Below are positions 22,330-33,054 of a DNA stretch of 64,000 nucleotides, in pieces. The DNA is from Molossus alvarezi. Its lineage: Eukaryota > Chordata > Mammalia > Chiroptera > Molossidae. The number at the start of each line of letters is the position of its first letter. The first letter of the stretch is position 1. Below the pieces are notes generated by a model. It was not told the DNA's origin. It saw only the letters and a list, made by a program, of their open reading frames with translations, and ran no database searches. The translations under genes were made by a program, and so were the position numbers. The stretch is taken from assembly GCA_037176705.1 (NCBI GenBank), contig CM073887.1, forward strand, positions 57,187,001 to 57,251,000, written 5' to 3'.

Positions 22330-23060
22330 AATGCATATTGAAAAGAGATGTTCATAGAGGGATGGGAGAAAGGTGAACCATCTATCACATCATTATTCAC
22401 CAAAAACAAGTGTGAATTAGAACACAAGAAACCACTTAACCACTAAGATACAAAAATTAAACTAATTGACTGTGGCATATGCTGTCAAGGATGCATAGCA
22501 AATGAAACTCATTCATTGATGATGGAAGTATAAATTATTTCAACCATTTTGGAAAACTGTTTGGCAGTATCTCCTGCAGCTACAGATATGCCTACCCAAT
22601 GACCAGCAGTTCCACTCCTAGATTTATACCCAAAAGAAATGAGAACATATGATCACAATAAGACTTGCACAAGAACATTCACAGCAGCTTTATTCATAAC
22701 AGCAAAACCTGGAAAGAACTCAAATGTCCATAAACAAGAGTAGAATTTTTAAATTCTGGTATATTCAAATGATAAAACATTACACAGCAATTTTTAAAAT
22801 AAACTATAATGTGACAAAGATAAATTTCATGGACACTATATTAAGTAGGGGGAAAACAGAAACAAGAGAGAATGCTGTGTAGTTTCATTTCTATGAACAG
22901 GAAAAACAAATGTATGGTGATGGAAGTCAGAATACTGGTTACCTCTAGGGACGAGGCTCACTGACTGGGGTGGGGCTCAAAGGAACTTTCTGAGAAAGAA
23001 AATATTTTATATCTTGATGTGGGTGGTATAGACATATGTAAAAGTCATCAAGTTGTGCCT
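22330..23060 (+). mobile_element. Old L1 (L1M-type) 3' end
   Basis: It contains decayed ORF2 C-terminal and 3'UTR text, for example ATTTTGGAAAACTGTTTGGC, CCACTCCTAGATTTATACCC, GCAGCTTTATTCATAACAGC and TTTCATTTCTATGAACAGG. It is far more diverged than the bat-era L1 copies and has no usable frame. Confidence 0.8.
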
Positions 23061-23077
23061 CATCTTGCTGGGCCTTA

Positions 23078-23225
23078 GTTTCCTCATCTGTGAATTGAAG
23101 ATAATAAAAGAACCTCCCTCAGAGTGTCATTGTAGGGACTAAATAACTTAAAAGATGCACAACTTAGGAAAATATTATCAATTAGTATTAAGCTCTAAGT
23201 AATTATTTGCTATTACGATGATGAA
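23078..23225 (+). mobile_element. MIR SINE
   Basis: CCTTAGTTTCCTCATCTGTG followed by ATAATAAAAGAACCTCCCTC matches the core and tail of the mammalian-wide MIR element. Confidence 0.85.
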
Positions 23226-23454
23226 TGGTTGAATAGTCATTGCTAGGAAGAAAAAAATGGTCATTTTATAAAGAACAATTTGCTAGAAACTTATAGAACT
23301 TATAAAACTTATAAAATATCAGAAATCAGTTAATGTAATTTACTTGCCTCAAAATATATAAATTAAAAATTGACAGAATTACAAGATTTATTCAGCAATC
23401 CAGAATCATGGTGGGAAAGTGAAACATAGCTCTTATAGTAAATGATAGATCAGA

Positions 23455-23825
23455 GACTCCTTATCAACTGAAGGATTGCATCCCCCAAAATTCACAGGCT
23501 AGTACCTACCCCAATGTGATGGTAACCAGCAGTGGGGCCTCTGGGAAGTGATCAGGTTATGAGAGTGGACCCCTCATGGATGGAATTAGCGCCCTTATAA
23601 ACGTACCCCAGAGTGATCCCTCAATCCTTCTGTCATGTGAAGATAGAGAGAGAGAGAAGTTAGCCATCTGTAAACCAGGAAGCAGGCCCTCACCAGACAT
23701 CAAATCTACCAATGCCTTGATCTTAAGACTTCCAGGCTCCAGAACTATGAGAAATAAATTTCTGTTATTTATAAGCCACCCAGCCTGTGGTATTTTGTTA
23801 TAGCAGCCTGAACTGATTAAGACAG
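23455..23825 (+). mobile_element. ERVL-MaLR solo LTR (MST-like)
   Basis: The order of blocks GTGGGGCCTCTGGGAAGTGA, GGAATTAGCGCCCTTATAAA, CTCACCAGACATCAAATCTA, AGAAATAAATTTCTGTTATT and TTTTGTTATAGCAGCCTGAA matches a MaLR LTR including its AATAAA. No internal retroviral sequence adjoins it. Confidence 0.8.
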
Positions 23826-23948
23826 AGACCATTATGTATAAATGTGCAGAAGATTTTGAAACACAAATAATATGCTCAATCTAGTAGACATATGTAGAAT
23901 ACAATACATGGATTTCAACCACCATGAAGCATTTATAAAAACTGACCA

Positions 23949-24217
23949 GGCCCCAGCAAGCATGGCTCAGTGGCTAGAGCGCTGGCCCATGCACTGGAAG
24001 GTCACTGGTTCAATTCCCAGTCAAGGGCACATACTTGTTCAGGTTAGCTCCCTGGTCCCTGTCGGGGCTTGTGCAGGAGGCAACCAACCAATGTGTCTCT
24101 CTCACATTGATGTTTCTCTCTCTTTCTCTCTCTCTTTTTCCCTTCCTTCTCTCCCTTCCACTCTCTCTAAAAATCAATGGAAAAAATATCCTCAGGTGAA
24201 GATTAACAAACCAAAAC
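23949..24217 (+). mobile_element. Ves-type SINE, older subtype
   Basis: The head has ATGGCTCAGTGGCTAGAGCG, a CT-rich middle and the AATCAATGGAAAAAATATCC tail. The duplication AAACTGACCA occurs at 23939-23948 and 24218-24227. Confidence 0.92.
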
Positions 24218-24345
24218 AAACTGACCATATACTAAGTGCATCAGTTAGAAACTGTATTCAACTATAATAAACCCATCTCTGCCTTCCCCTCTCCACCTTC
24301 CTCCTCAAAAGAGCCAAAGTCATGTACCAGTAAGAAGTGCATTTA

Positions 24346-24562
24346 GCCCTGGCCGGTTTGGCTCAGTGGTTAGAGTGTCGGCCTGCAGTCTGGAGAGACC
24401 CAGGTTTGGTTCCAGCTAAGGGCATGTACCTCGGTTGCAGTTGGGCCGTGTGGGAGGCAGCCACTCGATGTGTCCCTTTCATGTCGTTGTTTCTCTCTCT
24501 TTCTCCCTCCCACTCTATCTGAACAAAATGTCCAAAAATGTCCTCAGGTGAGGATAAAAAAA
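24346..24562 (+). mobile_element. Ves-type SINE
   Basis: The head and tail are as in other copies. The flanking duplication AAGAAGTGCATTTA (24332-24345) recurs as AAGAAGTGTATTTA (24563-24576), 13 of 14 identical. Confidence 0.93.
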
Positions 24563-24576
24563 AAGAAGTGTATTTA

Positions 24577-25431
24577 ACAAGATATTCAGAAACAAACAGT
24601 CGAGGGCTGGTACAGACACATAAAGATACCAACTGGGGAACCAGAATAGTTGTGACTTCTGGCTACATTTTCTTTAGCCTGTGGCTTTTATCCTATGGTC
24701 ACAGGATGACTCCTCTAGCACTGGGCATTATGTCTGCTTGTACAAAAGGCAAGTAGCGGGATCTGGCTAACTGAAACCACACCTTTCCAACCTCTTTCCC
24801 AGGAGTCACACCCAGCAACTTCTTATACTGACCAGAACTGGGGACATGGCCTTCTTTAACTGCAAGAAGGACTGGGATATGGAGATTTTTTAATAGTGCA
24901 CATTACCAATCTGAACAAAAAAACCCTAGGTTCTATTGTAGGGAAGAAAGGGCAGTTTTGGTAGACAACTAGTAAGATGTGCCATACTAGACCAAAAAGC
25001 AAATCTCAACAAATACCTGATTCAATAACACAAAGACCACCTACTCTGCTCACAATGTTATTAAATTAGAAACCAGCAACAAAAAGCCAACTAAAAAACA
25101 CCCAGATATATACAGGAACTTTCCAGAATGACAGAAATATTCTATATCTTGAATGGGGTGTTGGTTACATGTATGAATACATCTGTCAAACTCATCCAAC
25201 TTTTAAGATTTATGTATTCCACTATAATTATACCTATACAAAAATATAATAACCCATAGTTATTTAAAAATCTAATTTCAAATAAGTCATGTATCAAAGA
25301 TTTAATAATGGAAACTAAGACAATATTTAGAATCAAAAGTAAATCAGACATCATAACGTGTGATGTAGCTAAATAAGTACTTTGAGAAATTATTGTAGGC
25401 CCAAATGATTATATTTTTTACAAACTGGAAG
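24577..25431. other. 3' flank of zinc-finger gene with old L1 scrap
   Basis: On the minus strand this follows the zinc-finger stop codon and probably contains the 3'UTR, but I could not identify a poly(A) site. About 25100-25240 (GGAACTTTCCAGAATGACAG) resembles an old L1 3'UTR. Nothing else is recognised. Confidence 0.4.
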
Positions 25432-26529
25432 TTATTTAGCAAGAGGCCCACCAAATGAATGAGACACTGATAAAGGCATGCTGCCATTCCTACCATTTTC
25501 TCTCCTGGCGTGAATCCTTTTATGCACAGTAAGTGAAGAGCTGTGCCTGAATGCTTTCTCACACTGACTACATTCATAGGGTTTTCCTGTGGTGTGGGTT
25601 CTCACATGTACAATAAGGTGTGAAGACTGACCAAATGCTCGCCCACATTCCTGACAGGCATAGGGCTTCTTGCCAGTGTGGGTCCTTGTGTGTTTCCTGA
25701 GGGATGAGGGTTCACTAAAGGCTCGCCCACATTCCTGGCATGTGTAGGGCTTCTCTCCAGTGTGGGTTCGCATGTGACTCTTGAGAGTTGAGAGACGACT
25801 CAATACCTGACCACAAGTAGTACACTCATAAAGTTTCTCCCCTGTGTGGATCCTCTTGTGAACATTCAGATGGGTGCTTGTTCGGAAGGGCTTTCCACAC
25901 TGGTTACATTCATATGGTTTCTCTCTGGTATGAGTTCGCAGATGAGTCTTCAGTGATGAATGTTCCCTGAAGGCTTTCCCACACTGACTGCATTCAAAGG
26001 GCTTCTCTCCAGTGTGAGTTCTCACATGGCTCCTCAGAGAGGACGGCTGATTAAAAGCTTTCCCACAGTCCTTACATTCATAGGGCTTCTCACCTGTGTG
26101 GTTTCTCTGGTGCAAAATCAGGTTAAAGTTCCTCGTGAAGGTTTTCCCACACTGACTACATTCAAAGGGTTTCTCTCCTGTGTGAGTCCTCATGTGGCGC
26201 CGCAGATTCGAGGAGTACTTGAAGGCATGTCTGCATTCTTGACATTCAAAGCACTTCTCTGAGGTATGGGTCTTCTCATGCCTGATAAGGTCAGAGCTGT
26301 ATCTGAAGGATTTTTCACATTTGTTACATGCATAGGTTTTATCTCCACTATGGATCTTCTCACGCACTATTAGGTTAGTGGTCTGAAAAAAGGATTTCTC
26401 ACTCTCTTGGCATTCATAGGGGTTGCCTCCAGCATGAATTCTCTCATACTGAAAAAGCTGTTTGATGTTGTGAAAGGGTTTCCCAAGTTCATTATATTTG
26501 TAGAGTTTTTCTCCAGGTAGAGGTTGCTC
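25432..26529 (-). CDS. KRAB zinc-finger gene, last coding exon: ten C2H2 fingers
   Basis: This exon gives the presumed DNA-binding part of a nuclear KRAB repressor. On the minus strand it follows a good acceptor (CATTTTCCTTAATTGACAG ending at 26530) and starts in phase 0 with 'EQPLPGEKLYKYNELGK'. Two degenerate fingers lacking Cys/His ligands (about 26499-26370) precede ten canonical C-x2-C-x12-H-x3-H fingers, from 'YACNKCEKSF' to 'YECSQCEKAF', mostly joined by TGEKP-type linkers. Helix residues -1/2/3/6 from finger 1 to 10 read YSDR, YSNR, RFNL, QSSS, ESST, TTHV, RSTS, ESSK, QSHV, HSSV. Finger 7 has Leu for the core Phe ('CGQVLSRLSTL'). A 25-residue tail ends in TAA at 25434-25432. All 366 codons are open, so it looks functional. 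The closest named orthologue is not known to me. Confidence 0.93.
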   Translation of the reverse strand, partial: EQPLPGEKLYKYNELGKPFHNIKQLFQYERIHAGGNPYECQESEKSFFQTTNLIVREKIHSGDKTYACNKCEKSFRYSSDLIRHEKTHTSEKCFECQECRHAFKYSSNLRRHMRTHTGEKPFECSQCGKTFTRNFNLILHQRNHTGEKPYECKDCGKAFNQPSSLRSHVRTHTGEKPFECSQCGKAFREHSSLKTHLRTHTREKPYECNQCGKPFRTSTHLNVHKRIHTGEKLYECTTCGQVLSRLSTLKSHMRTHTGEKPYTCQECGRAFSEPSSLRKHTRTHTGKKPYACQECGRAFGQSSHLIVHVRTHTTGKPYECSQCEKAFRHSSSLTVHKRIHARRENGRNGSMPLSVSHSFGGPLAK

Positions 26530-27031
26530 CTGTCAATTAAGGAAAATGTGAAAACCAAAGATTTCATTACAATCATCGGCATTCTCCCCCAAGTAAATTG
26601 TGTGTAGAATCGAGACATTTCTATAACTGAAGCTTTTACCATTTTCATTCATCTGTACTATTTCTACCCTAAGTTCTGTCAAGTGGATGCAATGCCACAG
26701 AGAGCTATCATTTTCATTACTTTCATGGGGCTTCTTAGATTTAGACTTTTTCTGAATTGTATAAGGCTACACTAAATTTTAAATGCCCTATGTCTGTGTC
26801 TTATTTTTGAACATGGTTGTGGGAATTCTATGAAGATGCATCTTGATTTACATTTCAGTTTTTCTCCCATTTCATCATGATATTCACAGACTCTCTGCCA
26901 AGAAACTGCTTTCTCCTGGGTGAGCACCCCTTGCCTTAATTCTCTCTCTAGTCTTATATGCTGTTTTTCTAACCAGCAACAACCCAGACTTCCTATTATA
27001 GAGGACCAAGAATAATCTTTGTGTACCTTAC

Positions 27032-27108
27032 CCCTTCTATGCCAATGGATGAAATCTCCGCAAAAATATCTTGGTTAAGAATTGGCTCTTGGGGTTGCAG
27101 CTGAAGTT
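27032..27108 (-). CDS. KRAB zinc-finger gene, 77-nt linker exon
   Basis: The acceptor is TCATTTCAG before 27108 and the donor is GGG/GTAAGG after 27032. With one base carried from the KRAB B exon it reads 'KLQLQPQEPILNQDIFAE...IEG' and ends in phase 0, exactly what the zinc-finger exon needs. Such short exons between the KRAB box and fingers are common in this gene class; the paralogous pseudogene has an 83-nt counterpart at 37454-37536. Confidence 0.85.
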
Positions 27109-27674
27109 CTGAAATGAATTAAGGAGAGTGGGATTAAGTGTTCAGAGAAGGAAACTATAGGATCAAGGTGACCAAAAAAGTAAGCTAGACACGTGTAGAT
27201 TATTTTTTTAAATACTGAGCTTAACTATGGGAAGAAATGGTGAAAAGAAGAAATGTATCAGAGAGTTAAGGAAAATTCTAAGGCATTTGGCTATGTGAGG
27301 AGTCATGTAATCACAGAATCAAAGGATAGAAATGGTAGATAATTTACTAAGGACAGATTCTATGAAGACTGTGACTGATGTTGAGAGAAAGTATTAACAG
27401 CCTTCAGTGGGGAGGAACTGGATAAAATATACATATGGAAATGCTAAATGTGAAGAGAAGGTAGGATAAATTGTTCTATGAAACCAGAGTGGTGTATCAG
27501 AGATAGAAAGAGAAAAAGGGAAAAGGAAAAAAGGTAAAACTCACTAAGGGAGCTCAACCAACAGCCTTCTCCATCAAAGGTATTGAAAGTATTTTCTCTG
27601 ACACTTTCCAAATCTAACATTTCATCTTACCAATCAGAGCTGGTGCTCACTTGTTTAATCTGCCTGGCACTCAC

Positions 27675-27770
27675 TTGTTTGGGCTCCTGGAAAGATCCCT
27701 CTGTCAGTGATCCACAGCTCTTCTCTTTGCTCCAAATAGGAAAAGGTACTGAGTTTGCATACTTGATCTC
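27675..27770 (-). CDS. KRAB zinc-finger gene, KRAB B-box exon (96 nt)
   Basis: The exon is 96 nt, the classic length for KRAB B. The acceptor is CCCTATGAACAG and the donor AA/GTGAGT. Translated in the frame set by the A-box exon it gives 'GDQVCKLSTFSYLEQREELW', matching the KRAB B pattern with the conserved LEQ-REELW core. It starts and ends in phase 1. Confidence 0.9.
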
Positions 27771-28034
27771 CTGTTCATAGGGAAAGACACATGGTGTGGG
27801 CAGACTGCACCTGCCATGAAACCAGGGCTGATATTCTGAACTCTTTAGGGTTGCTAGAGATGGGAGTAGTGAAATGAGCATGCCTAAATTCTGAGAGGCA
27901 TAGCAGAGCTCTTTCACTAAAGAACAAGCTCCCTCACTGGGTCCCTGAGGACACTGGGACATTCCAGTCCCCAAAACCTAGGGCCTAGCTCAGGGATGTA
28001 TTTAAAAAGCCCAGAAACAGCAGACAGATCTTCA

Positions 28035-28304
<270 letters not shown>

Positions 28305-28921
28305 CTAAAATGCACACCCACCCAGGCTCAGTCAGGGGCCACTTCTGCCAACACTCAAAAGGATGGTGGGGGTTGGCAAGCCTAGGAATGAAGACACTGT
28401 GCGGAGGATTTTCAGTTGGAGTTCTGAGGTACCTAAGGATCTGCCCCTTGGCTTAGGACTCAAAACTAAAATTCTTCTCTCTCCACTCTTCCCTCCCTGA
28501 GGAATAGCACCCAGAGTTATGGTGTTAAAGGACCTTAATTTCATATCAGGACTTAGCTATTGACAACTAGCCAGAAAGCCTTTGCAGTTTTATTCCCCTC
28601 CAGCCCAGGGTCCAGCAGACCTAAGCATGTTGAAGGCAAGAGAGAAGTATTTGCTCCAAGAGACCATGAAGGTCATGAGACAAGGACAGCTCACATCCTT
28701 GCTTTGTTTTCCCTCCTGATGCTCAGCAGAACATGGCTCAGCAGTCAACAGCCTGGGGAAAGTCTGACTGAGGAATGGGTTCATTGCCAGGGCTGTGTTC
28801 CACCCACTGCAAGAGACCCCATGCCTGGATTCCTGGAAATCATCCCTGTGGGCTTCCAGGCCATGAGATGGGGATAAGAGAGCAAAGCAAAAAAGAAAAG
28901 CAAAAAGGATCTCTCACGTAC
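28305..28921. other. Intron of zinc-finger gene, no other feature
   Basis: Unique-looking sequence between the KRAB A exon and the preceding 75-nt exon. Open frames here have no family features. Confidence 0.5.
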
Positions 28922-28996
28922 CTGTACACAGGTAGACAGCACGCCAGATATCACAGCTTCTTCCTCTATGCTCTCCTCCTGCAACCACACAGGGTC
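28922..28996 (-). CDS. KRAB zinc-finger gene, 75-nt exon before KRAB A
   Basis: The acceptor is AGCTCTGTCTGCTCAG before 28996 and the donor CAG/GTACGTGAG after 28922. In phase 0 it reads 'DPVWLQEESIEEEA' to 'VLSTCVQ' and then joins 'EPVTFADV' of the KRAB A exon without a break. An acidic segment just ahead of KRAB is common in such genes. The assignment rests on splice sites, phase and an open frame rather than on a domain. Confidence 0.75.
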
Positions 28997-29381
28997 CTGA
29001 GCAGACAGAGCTAGAGAAGGGGAAAGCCGTAAGGCCCAATGAGCACACCCAAAGGACCAAGGGCTGCCACTCTGATAGTGAGTAACCACATGTGTACAAA
29101 CACACAGTGCCCACACTCCCAGCCTCCTTCTCAGTCTTTTGTATAAGCTCCTCCTCCATCTCTCCTCAGACCAGCCTTCCCATGTTGCAGACCTTCCTCT
29201 TCTCTTTTCTCTTAGTACTCTCTGCCTCAGCTGGCAACCTGCCCCTCTGGACATTAATTCCCAACTCTACTTGACAAAGCCCAAATCCCCAGGCTGACTC
29301 ACATCTGAACCCCAGACCAGATACCCAACCATTGGCTCCAATCTCTCCCCTTACCTATCTGGGGGAACAAGAATGGAATAT
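28997..29381. other. Intronic sequence, no recognised feature
   Basis: An open frame on the minus strand (29254-28781) runs into the 75-nt exon by chance; it lacks a splice-consistent start and shows no domain. Confidence 0.4.
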
Positions 29382-29625
29382 CCAGCCCTGGCCAGCTTGG
29401 TTCAGTGGTTAGAGTGTCAGCCCGCGGACCAGAGAGACCAGGTTCGGTTACCACTAAGGGCACGTACCTCAGTTGCAGTTTGTGCCCGACCATGTGGGTG
29501 GCAACCACTCGATGTGTCTCTCTCACATCAATGTTTCTCTCTCTCTTCCTCCCTCTCCCCTTCCTGCTCTATCTGAAGATAAATGCACACAAAAAGAAGT
29601 GCTTGGGGGAGGATAAAAAAAAAAA
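29382..29625 (+). mobile_element. Ves-type SINE
   Basis: Head CCTGGCCAGCTTGGTTCAG, CT-rich middle and A-run. The flanking duplication AAGAATGGAATAT (29369-29381) recurs as AAGAATAGAATAT (29626-29638). Confidence 0.92.
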
Positions 29626-29638
29626 AAGAATAGAATAT

Positions 29639-29812
29639 AGTTGGCCCTCGTTTATCACGATTAATCAGTTTCAGACTCTACCGCAATAAATGAATTTCCG
29701 CGAAGTAGGATTCTTTATTTACTATACAGTCATCCCTCGCCACTTCGCGCTTTGAATTTTGCAGCCTCACTCTATCATGGTTAGTGACGCGAAGTGGCGA
29801 GGGATAACTATA
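29639..29812. mobile_element. Tigger/pogo-like MITE with hairpin ends
   Basis: Arms ATCCCTCGCCACTTCGCG (29732-29749) and its perfect reverse complement (29788-29805) enclose about 38 bases and are flanked by TATA. An adjoining segment (29640-29722, GTTGGCCCTCGTTTATCACG) has the 'CCTCGTTTAT' text of Tigger-type ends. It has no coding capacity. Confidence 0.6.
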
Positions 29813-29829
29813 CCCAGAATGAGCTAGAG

Positions 29830-30249
29830 AACAGGGCTGTCGTCCAGCAGGCACAGGACAGAGCCTTGAGCCACAGAGGATTATTCTCAGGCCTTGTGAA
29901 CCTGCTTGGGACCTGTGACCCCTTTTTTCTCTCCCATTGAGAATGGAAATGTCTGTCCTAAGCCTGCCCCACCATTGTATTCTGGAAACAGAGATCTCCT
30001 TTTTGGTTTCATAGGTTCATAGATGGAAAGTTTGTCCCCAGACTGGACCACAAGGTTGAGTCTCATCCATACCTGATTTGGATGACTTACATGCTGAAAT
30101 TTGGGCCTTTCTGAGTTGATGAAATTTAGATAAAATTTTAGACTTAGAGTTCATGCTGGAATGGGTAAAAAATTGGGGAATATTGGGATCACGTGATTGT
30201 ATTTTTCATGTGGGAAGACATAAATTTAGGAAAACCAGAGGGCAGACTG
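29830..30249. other. No recognised feature
   Basis: Intronic or intergenic sequence without repeats or frames that I can assign. Confidence 0.4.
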
Positions 30250-30640
30250 TTATGGATTGGATTGTGTTCCTCAATTAAATAGGAAGTTCTAACTTCCTAT
30301 ACCTCAGAATGTGACCTTATTTAAAAATAGGGATTTTGCAGATGTAATTAGTTAACATGGAGTTACAGTGGAGTAAAGTGGACCTTTAATCCGATGACTG
30401 GTGTCCTTATAAGAGGAAAAGAGACACAGAAACAGGGACACATGAGGGGAGAAGGCCATGTGACAATGCAGGCAGACTGAATTGATGTATCGGCAAGGAA
30501 CATCAAGGATGCCAGCAACCAACAGAAGCCAGAAGGAAGGCAAGGAAGGATCGTCCCCTCCAGATTTCACAGGAAGCATGACCCTGCCGACACCTTGATT
30601 TCACACTCTGTGCCTTTAGAACTATAAGATACATATTTCT
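30250..30640 (+). mobile_element. ERVL-MaLR-like LTR
   Basis: It starts TGTTATGGATTGGATTGTGT and carries CTCAGAATGTGACCTTATTT, GGTGTCCTTATAAGAGGAAA and GACACCTTGATTTCACACTC in the order seen in MaLR LTRs. The 3' end is decayed. Confidence 0.65.
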
Positions 30641-31094
30641 GCTGTTTCATTGTCCCACACACACACGCCAAACAGACATCCACTCACCACCTTCTTCTCA
30701 AAGCCTATTCCTCTTCCAGTGTTTCTAATCTCAGGAAGTGATATCCCCACCTCAGATGAGGAATCTCACCCCTCTCTGACACTCGACAGACCCCAAAAAT
30801 TAATCCCCCCTAAAATAAATCAGGAGTGACATCTCTACATGAAGCACCCACCTCTCCCCAACCCCACCCATCTATTTCCTTTCCTCCTAACCATGGCTAA
30901 TGCCACATCACACCTTTCTCCCTCCTGGATCTACTTAATGTCACCCCCTCGTGACTCTGATATCACAACATGTCCTCCGCACTGTGCTTAGCACATAAAT
31001 GCTCTGGATCGTCTGACAAATCAATGTACACACAAGTCACCAAATTGGATCAACTTGACCTCCTACATGTCTTAGAATGAATGTTTCGTGCTTA
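30641..31094. other. No recognised feature
   Basis: C-rich, low-information sequence with no assignable gene or repeat. Confidence 0.4.
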
Positions 31095-31625
31095 CCTACT
31101 GTGCAAATAGTTAACACAGCAGGCTTGACAGTACTCCTTAGCAAGGCCTGATGGCAAGGTTAGGCCTTGGCTGGGATCTGAAAACATGGATTTCAAAGGG
31201 TTCCCACCACCCTAACTAATGAGAGTAGTTCATTCTGCTTAAACTGTTTGTAGAATGAGGTTTGTGCTGAATGCTTTCCTTCTACGAATCTAGATGTAGG
31301 TATGTTCTGGGCAGAGGGGGCCTACATGCCCAGCCCTGAGTGAAAACCCTGGATGCTGAGTCTCTAATGAGCCCCCCTGGCAGACAACACTTCACACATG
31401 TTGTCCCGGCTCACTATGGGGAATTAAGTGCATCCCATGTGATTCTGCTGGGACAACGAAGTCTGGTTCCCTCCAGACTTCACCCCCATACACCTTTTCT
31501 GTTGGCTGATTTTGCCTTGTATCCTTTCCCTGTAATAAACCATAGCCATGCATACAACTGTATGTGCGCCCTATGAGGCCTCCGAGTAAATCAAACCTGG
31601 AAGTGGTCTTAGGGACCCCCACACC
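31095..31625 (+). mobile_element. LTR-like element (ERVL-type)
   Basis: The 3' part has the LTR-style run TTTTGCCTTGTATCCTTTCC, CTGTAATAAACCATAGCCAT and GGTCTTAGGGACCCCCACAC, including an AATAAA about 110 bases before the end. The 5' boundary is uncertain and no internal viral genes are seen. Confidence 0.6.
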
Positions 31626-31779
31626 TATTTGACACTCACCCCAAGTCTAGGCTGCCACCATTCCATTCTTAACTGCCTTCATCCACCACTCACATTCTCC
31701 CTGAAGCCCATCATCCTCCCAGGCGCCGGAGGGTTCTACTAGAACCACAGGTGCACAGTACCACTCACCGAAATGCATC

Positions 31780-32010
31780 CCTAGCTCCCAGTAGCCTTAG
31801 GACATGGGCCAGGGTTCTTTCCACACACTTTCAGGCCCTGAATGATCTGGAGCCCACTCACTCTCCAGTCAGCTCACACCACTCTCTCCACTTCCCTCTG
31901 CCCCCTTCCCACAGCCACCCATGGGCCCCTGGCACACCAGGCTCTCTCTCCCGAGGGGTTTTACAGAAGCTGTTCCTAGGCCTGACATACTCTCTCCAAA
32001 CTTTCTCCAA
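31780..32010 (+). mobile_element. L2 LINE fragment
   Basis: TTCAGGCCCTGAATGATCTG, followed by CTCACACCACTCTC and later leucine-codon-rich text, resembles the L2 3' region. No frame remains. Confidence 0.5.
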
Positions 32011-32232
32011 ACAGCATATCTGGCCAATTACTTGACACAGTAATTATGATCTAATCCAGTGCTTGCAATTAACATTAAGATGTTATTTGTCTTCCAGACT
32101 TTTTTCCTCTATTTCTCAGGAAATTAGCCTTTTACATAATTGTGTAGTGAAGAATTTAATCTCTCCCAAAGAGAGGTCTGGCCTTTTGCCACAGCTGAGT
32201 AGGGCCCGGCTCTTTCTGTTTGTTTGTTTGTT

Positions 32233-32440
32233 TGTTTTTGTTAATCCTCATCTGAAGATATTTTTCCATTGACTTTTTTAGATAAAGTGTAAGGGAGGGA
32301 GAGAGAAATATCAATGTAAAAGAGACACATCAATTGGTTGCCTCCTGCAGGACACAACCAGGGGCCAAGGATCAAATCTGGTGCCCCTGACCCCTTGACA
32401 AGAAACAAACATTCTAACTGCTGAGCCAAACCAGCTAGGG
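32233..32440 (-). mobile_element. Ves-type SINE (minus)
   Basis: The reverse complement shows AGCCCTAGCTGGTTTGGCTC at the head and CAATGGAAAAATATCTTCAG plus A-rich sequence at the tail. It is diverged. Confidence 0.85.
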
Positions 32441-32454
32441 CTCTTTTTTTATCA

Positions 32455-32670
32455 ATTTTTTGTTTAATCTTCACCTGAGAATAAGTTTGAGAGACAGACA
32501 GACAGAGAGAGAAACATCAATGTGACAAACATCAATAGGTTGCCTCCCATATTCACTCTTACTGGCAATCGAACCTGCAGCCTAGGTATGCGCCCTGACC
32601 AGGAGTCAAACCGACAACCTTTTGGTATAGGAGGCAATGTTCCAACCAACTGAGCCATCTGGCAAGGGCT
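32455..32670 (-). mobile_element. Ves-type SINE (minus), adjacent copy
   Basis: The reverse complement starts GAGCCCTTGCCAGATGGCTC and contains a GACA/GAGA-type repeat in place of the CT tract. It lies 15 bases from the preceding SINE, in the same orientation. Confidence 0.85.
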
Positions 32671-32966
32671 CTATCAATTTATTTTTATTACAATAGCTCC
32701 TTTGGTTAAAGAGCTTTTTATTATTATTATTGCTGACACTAAGGCCTGCTCTTTCTTAACAGAAAGATCTGAGACAAAAAAAAAAGAATCTGAGGACTGT
32801 GAAAGTGCCTTTCCCCTTGAACACATACATAACGAGAGAGGCCCTTGCGTATGCTCTCCGGACGGTGCAGGGCAATGCTTGCTGTCAGAGGAAATGAAGG
32901 CTGAGATGCAAGTTTCCATAGGGTAGCCAGGCCCTCTGACTGTGATTCCACCCAGTACTCACTCAC

Positions 32967-33054
32967 CAGAACGCTTGGCGGCCCAGGGGTTGGAGATGCC
33001 CAGTGCAGGCTCCGACGTGGCCACCCTCTGAATCCGCACAGCTGCCTTCAGCGC
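32967..33054 (-). other. Candidate alternative 88-nt exon
   Basis: The minus strand shows a strong acceptor (GTCACTCTGTCCAG before 33054) and a strong donor (TCTG/GTGAGTGAG after 32967), with CpG-bearing sequence between. If spliced between the 34154 and 28996 exons its 88 nt (not a multiple of three) would shift the KRAB frame. It is therefore either a 5'UTR exon, a poison exon or an exon of another transcript. No domain is visible. Confidence 0.5.

Noticed and set aside
26533..26535. In-frame TGA upstream of the zinc fingers, first taken as a disabling stop
   Set aside because: It lies in the intron: the acceptor TTGACAG ends at 26530 and the exon begins in the right phase at 26529, so the coding frame avoids it.
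28781..29254. 157-codon minus-strand frame upstream of the 75-nt exon
   Set aside because: It only reads through the exon by chance; the upstream part is arginine-rich translation of intron with a splice acceptor in the middle.
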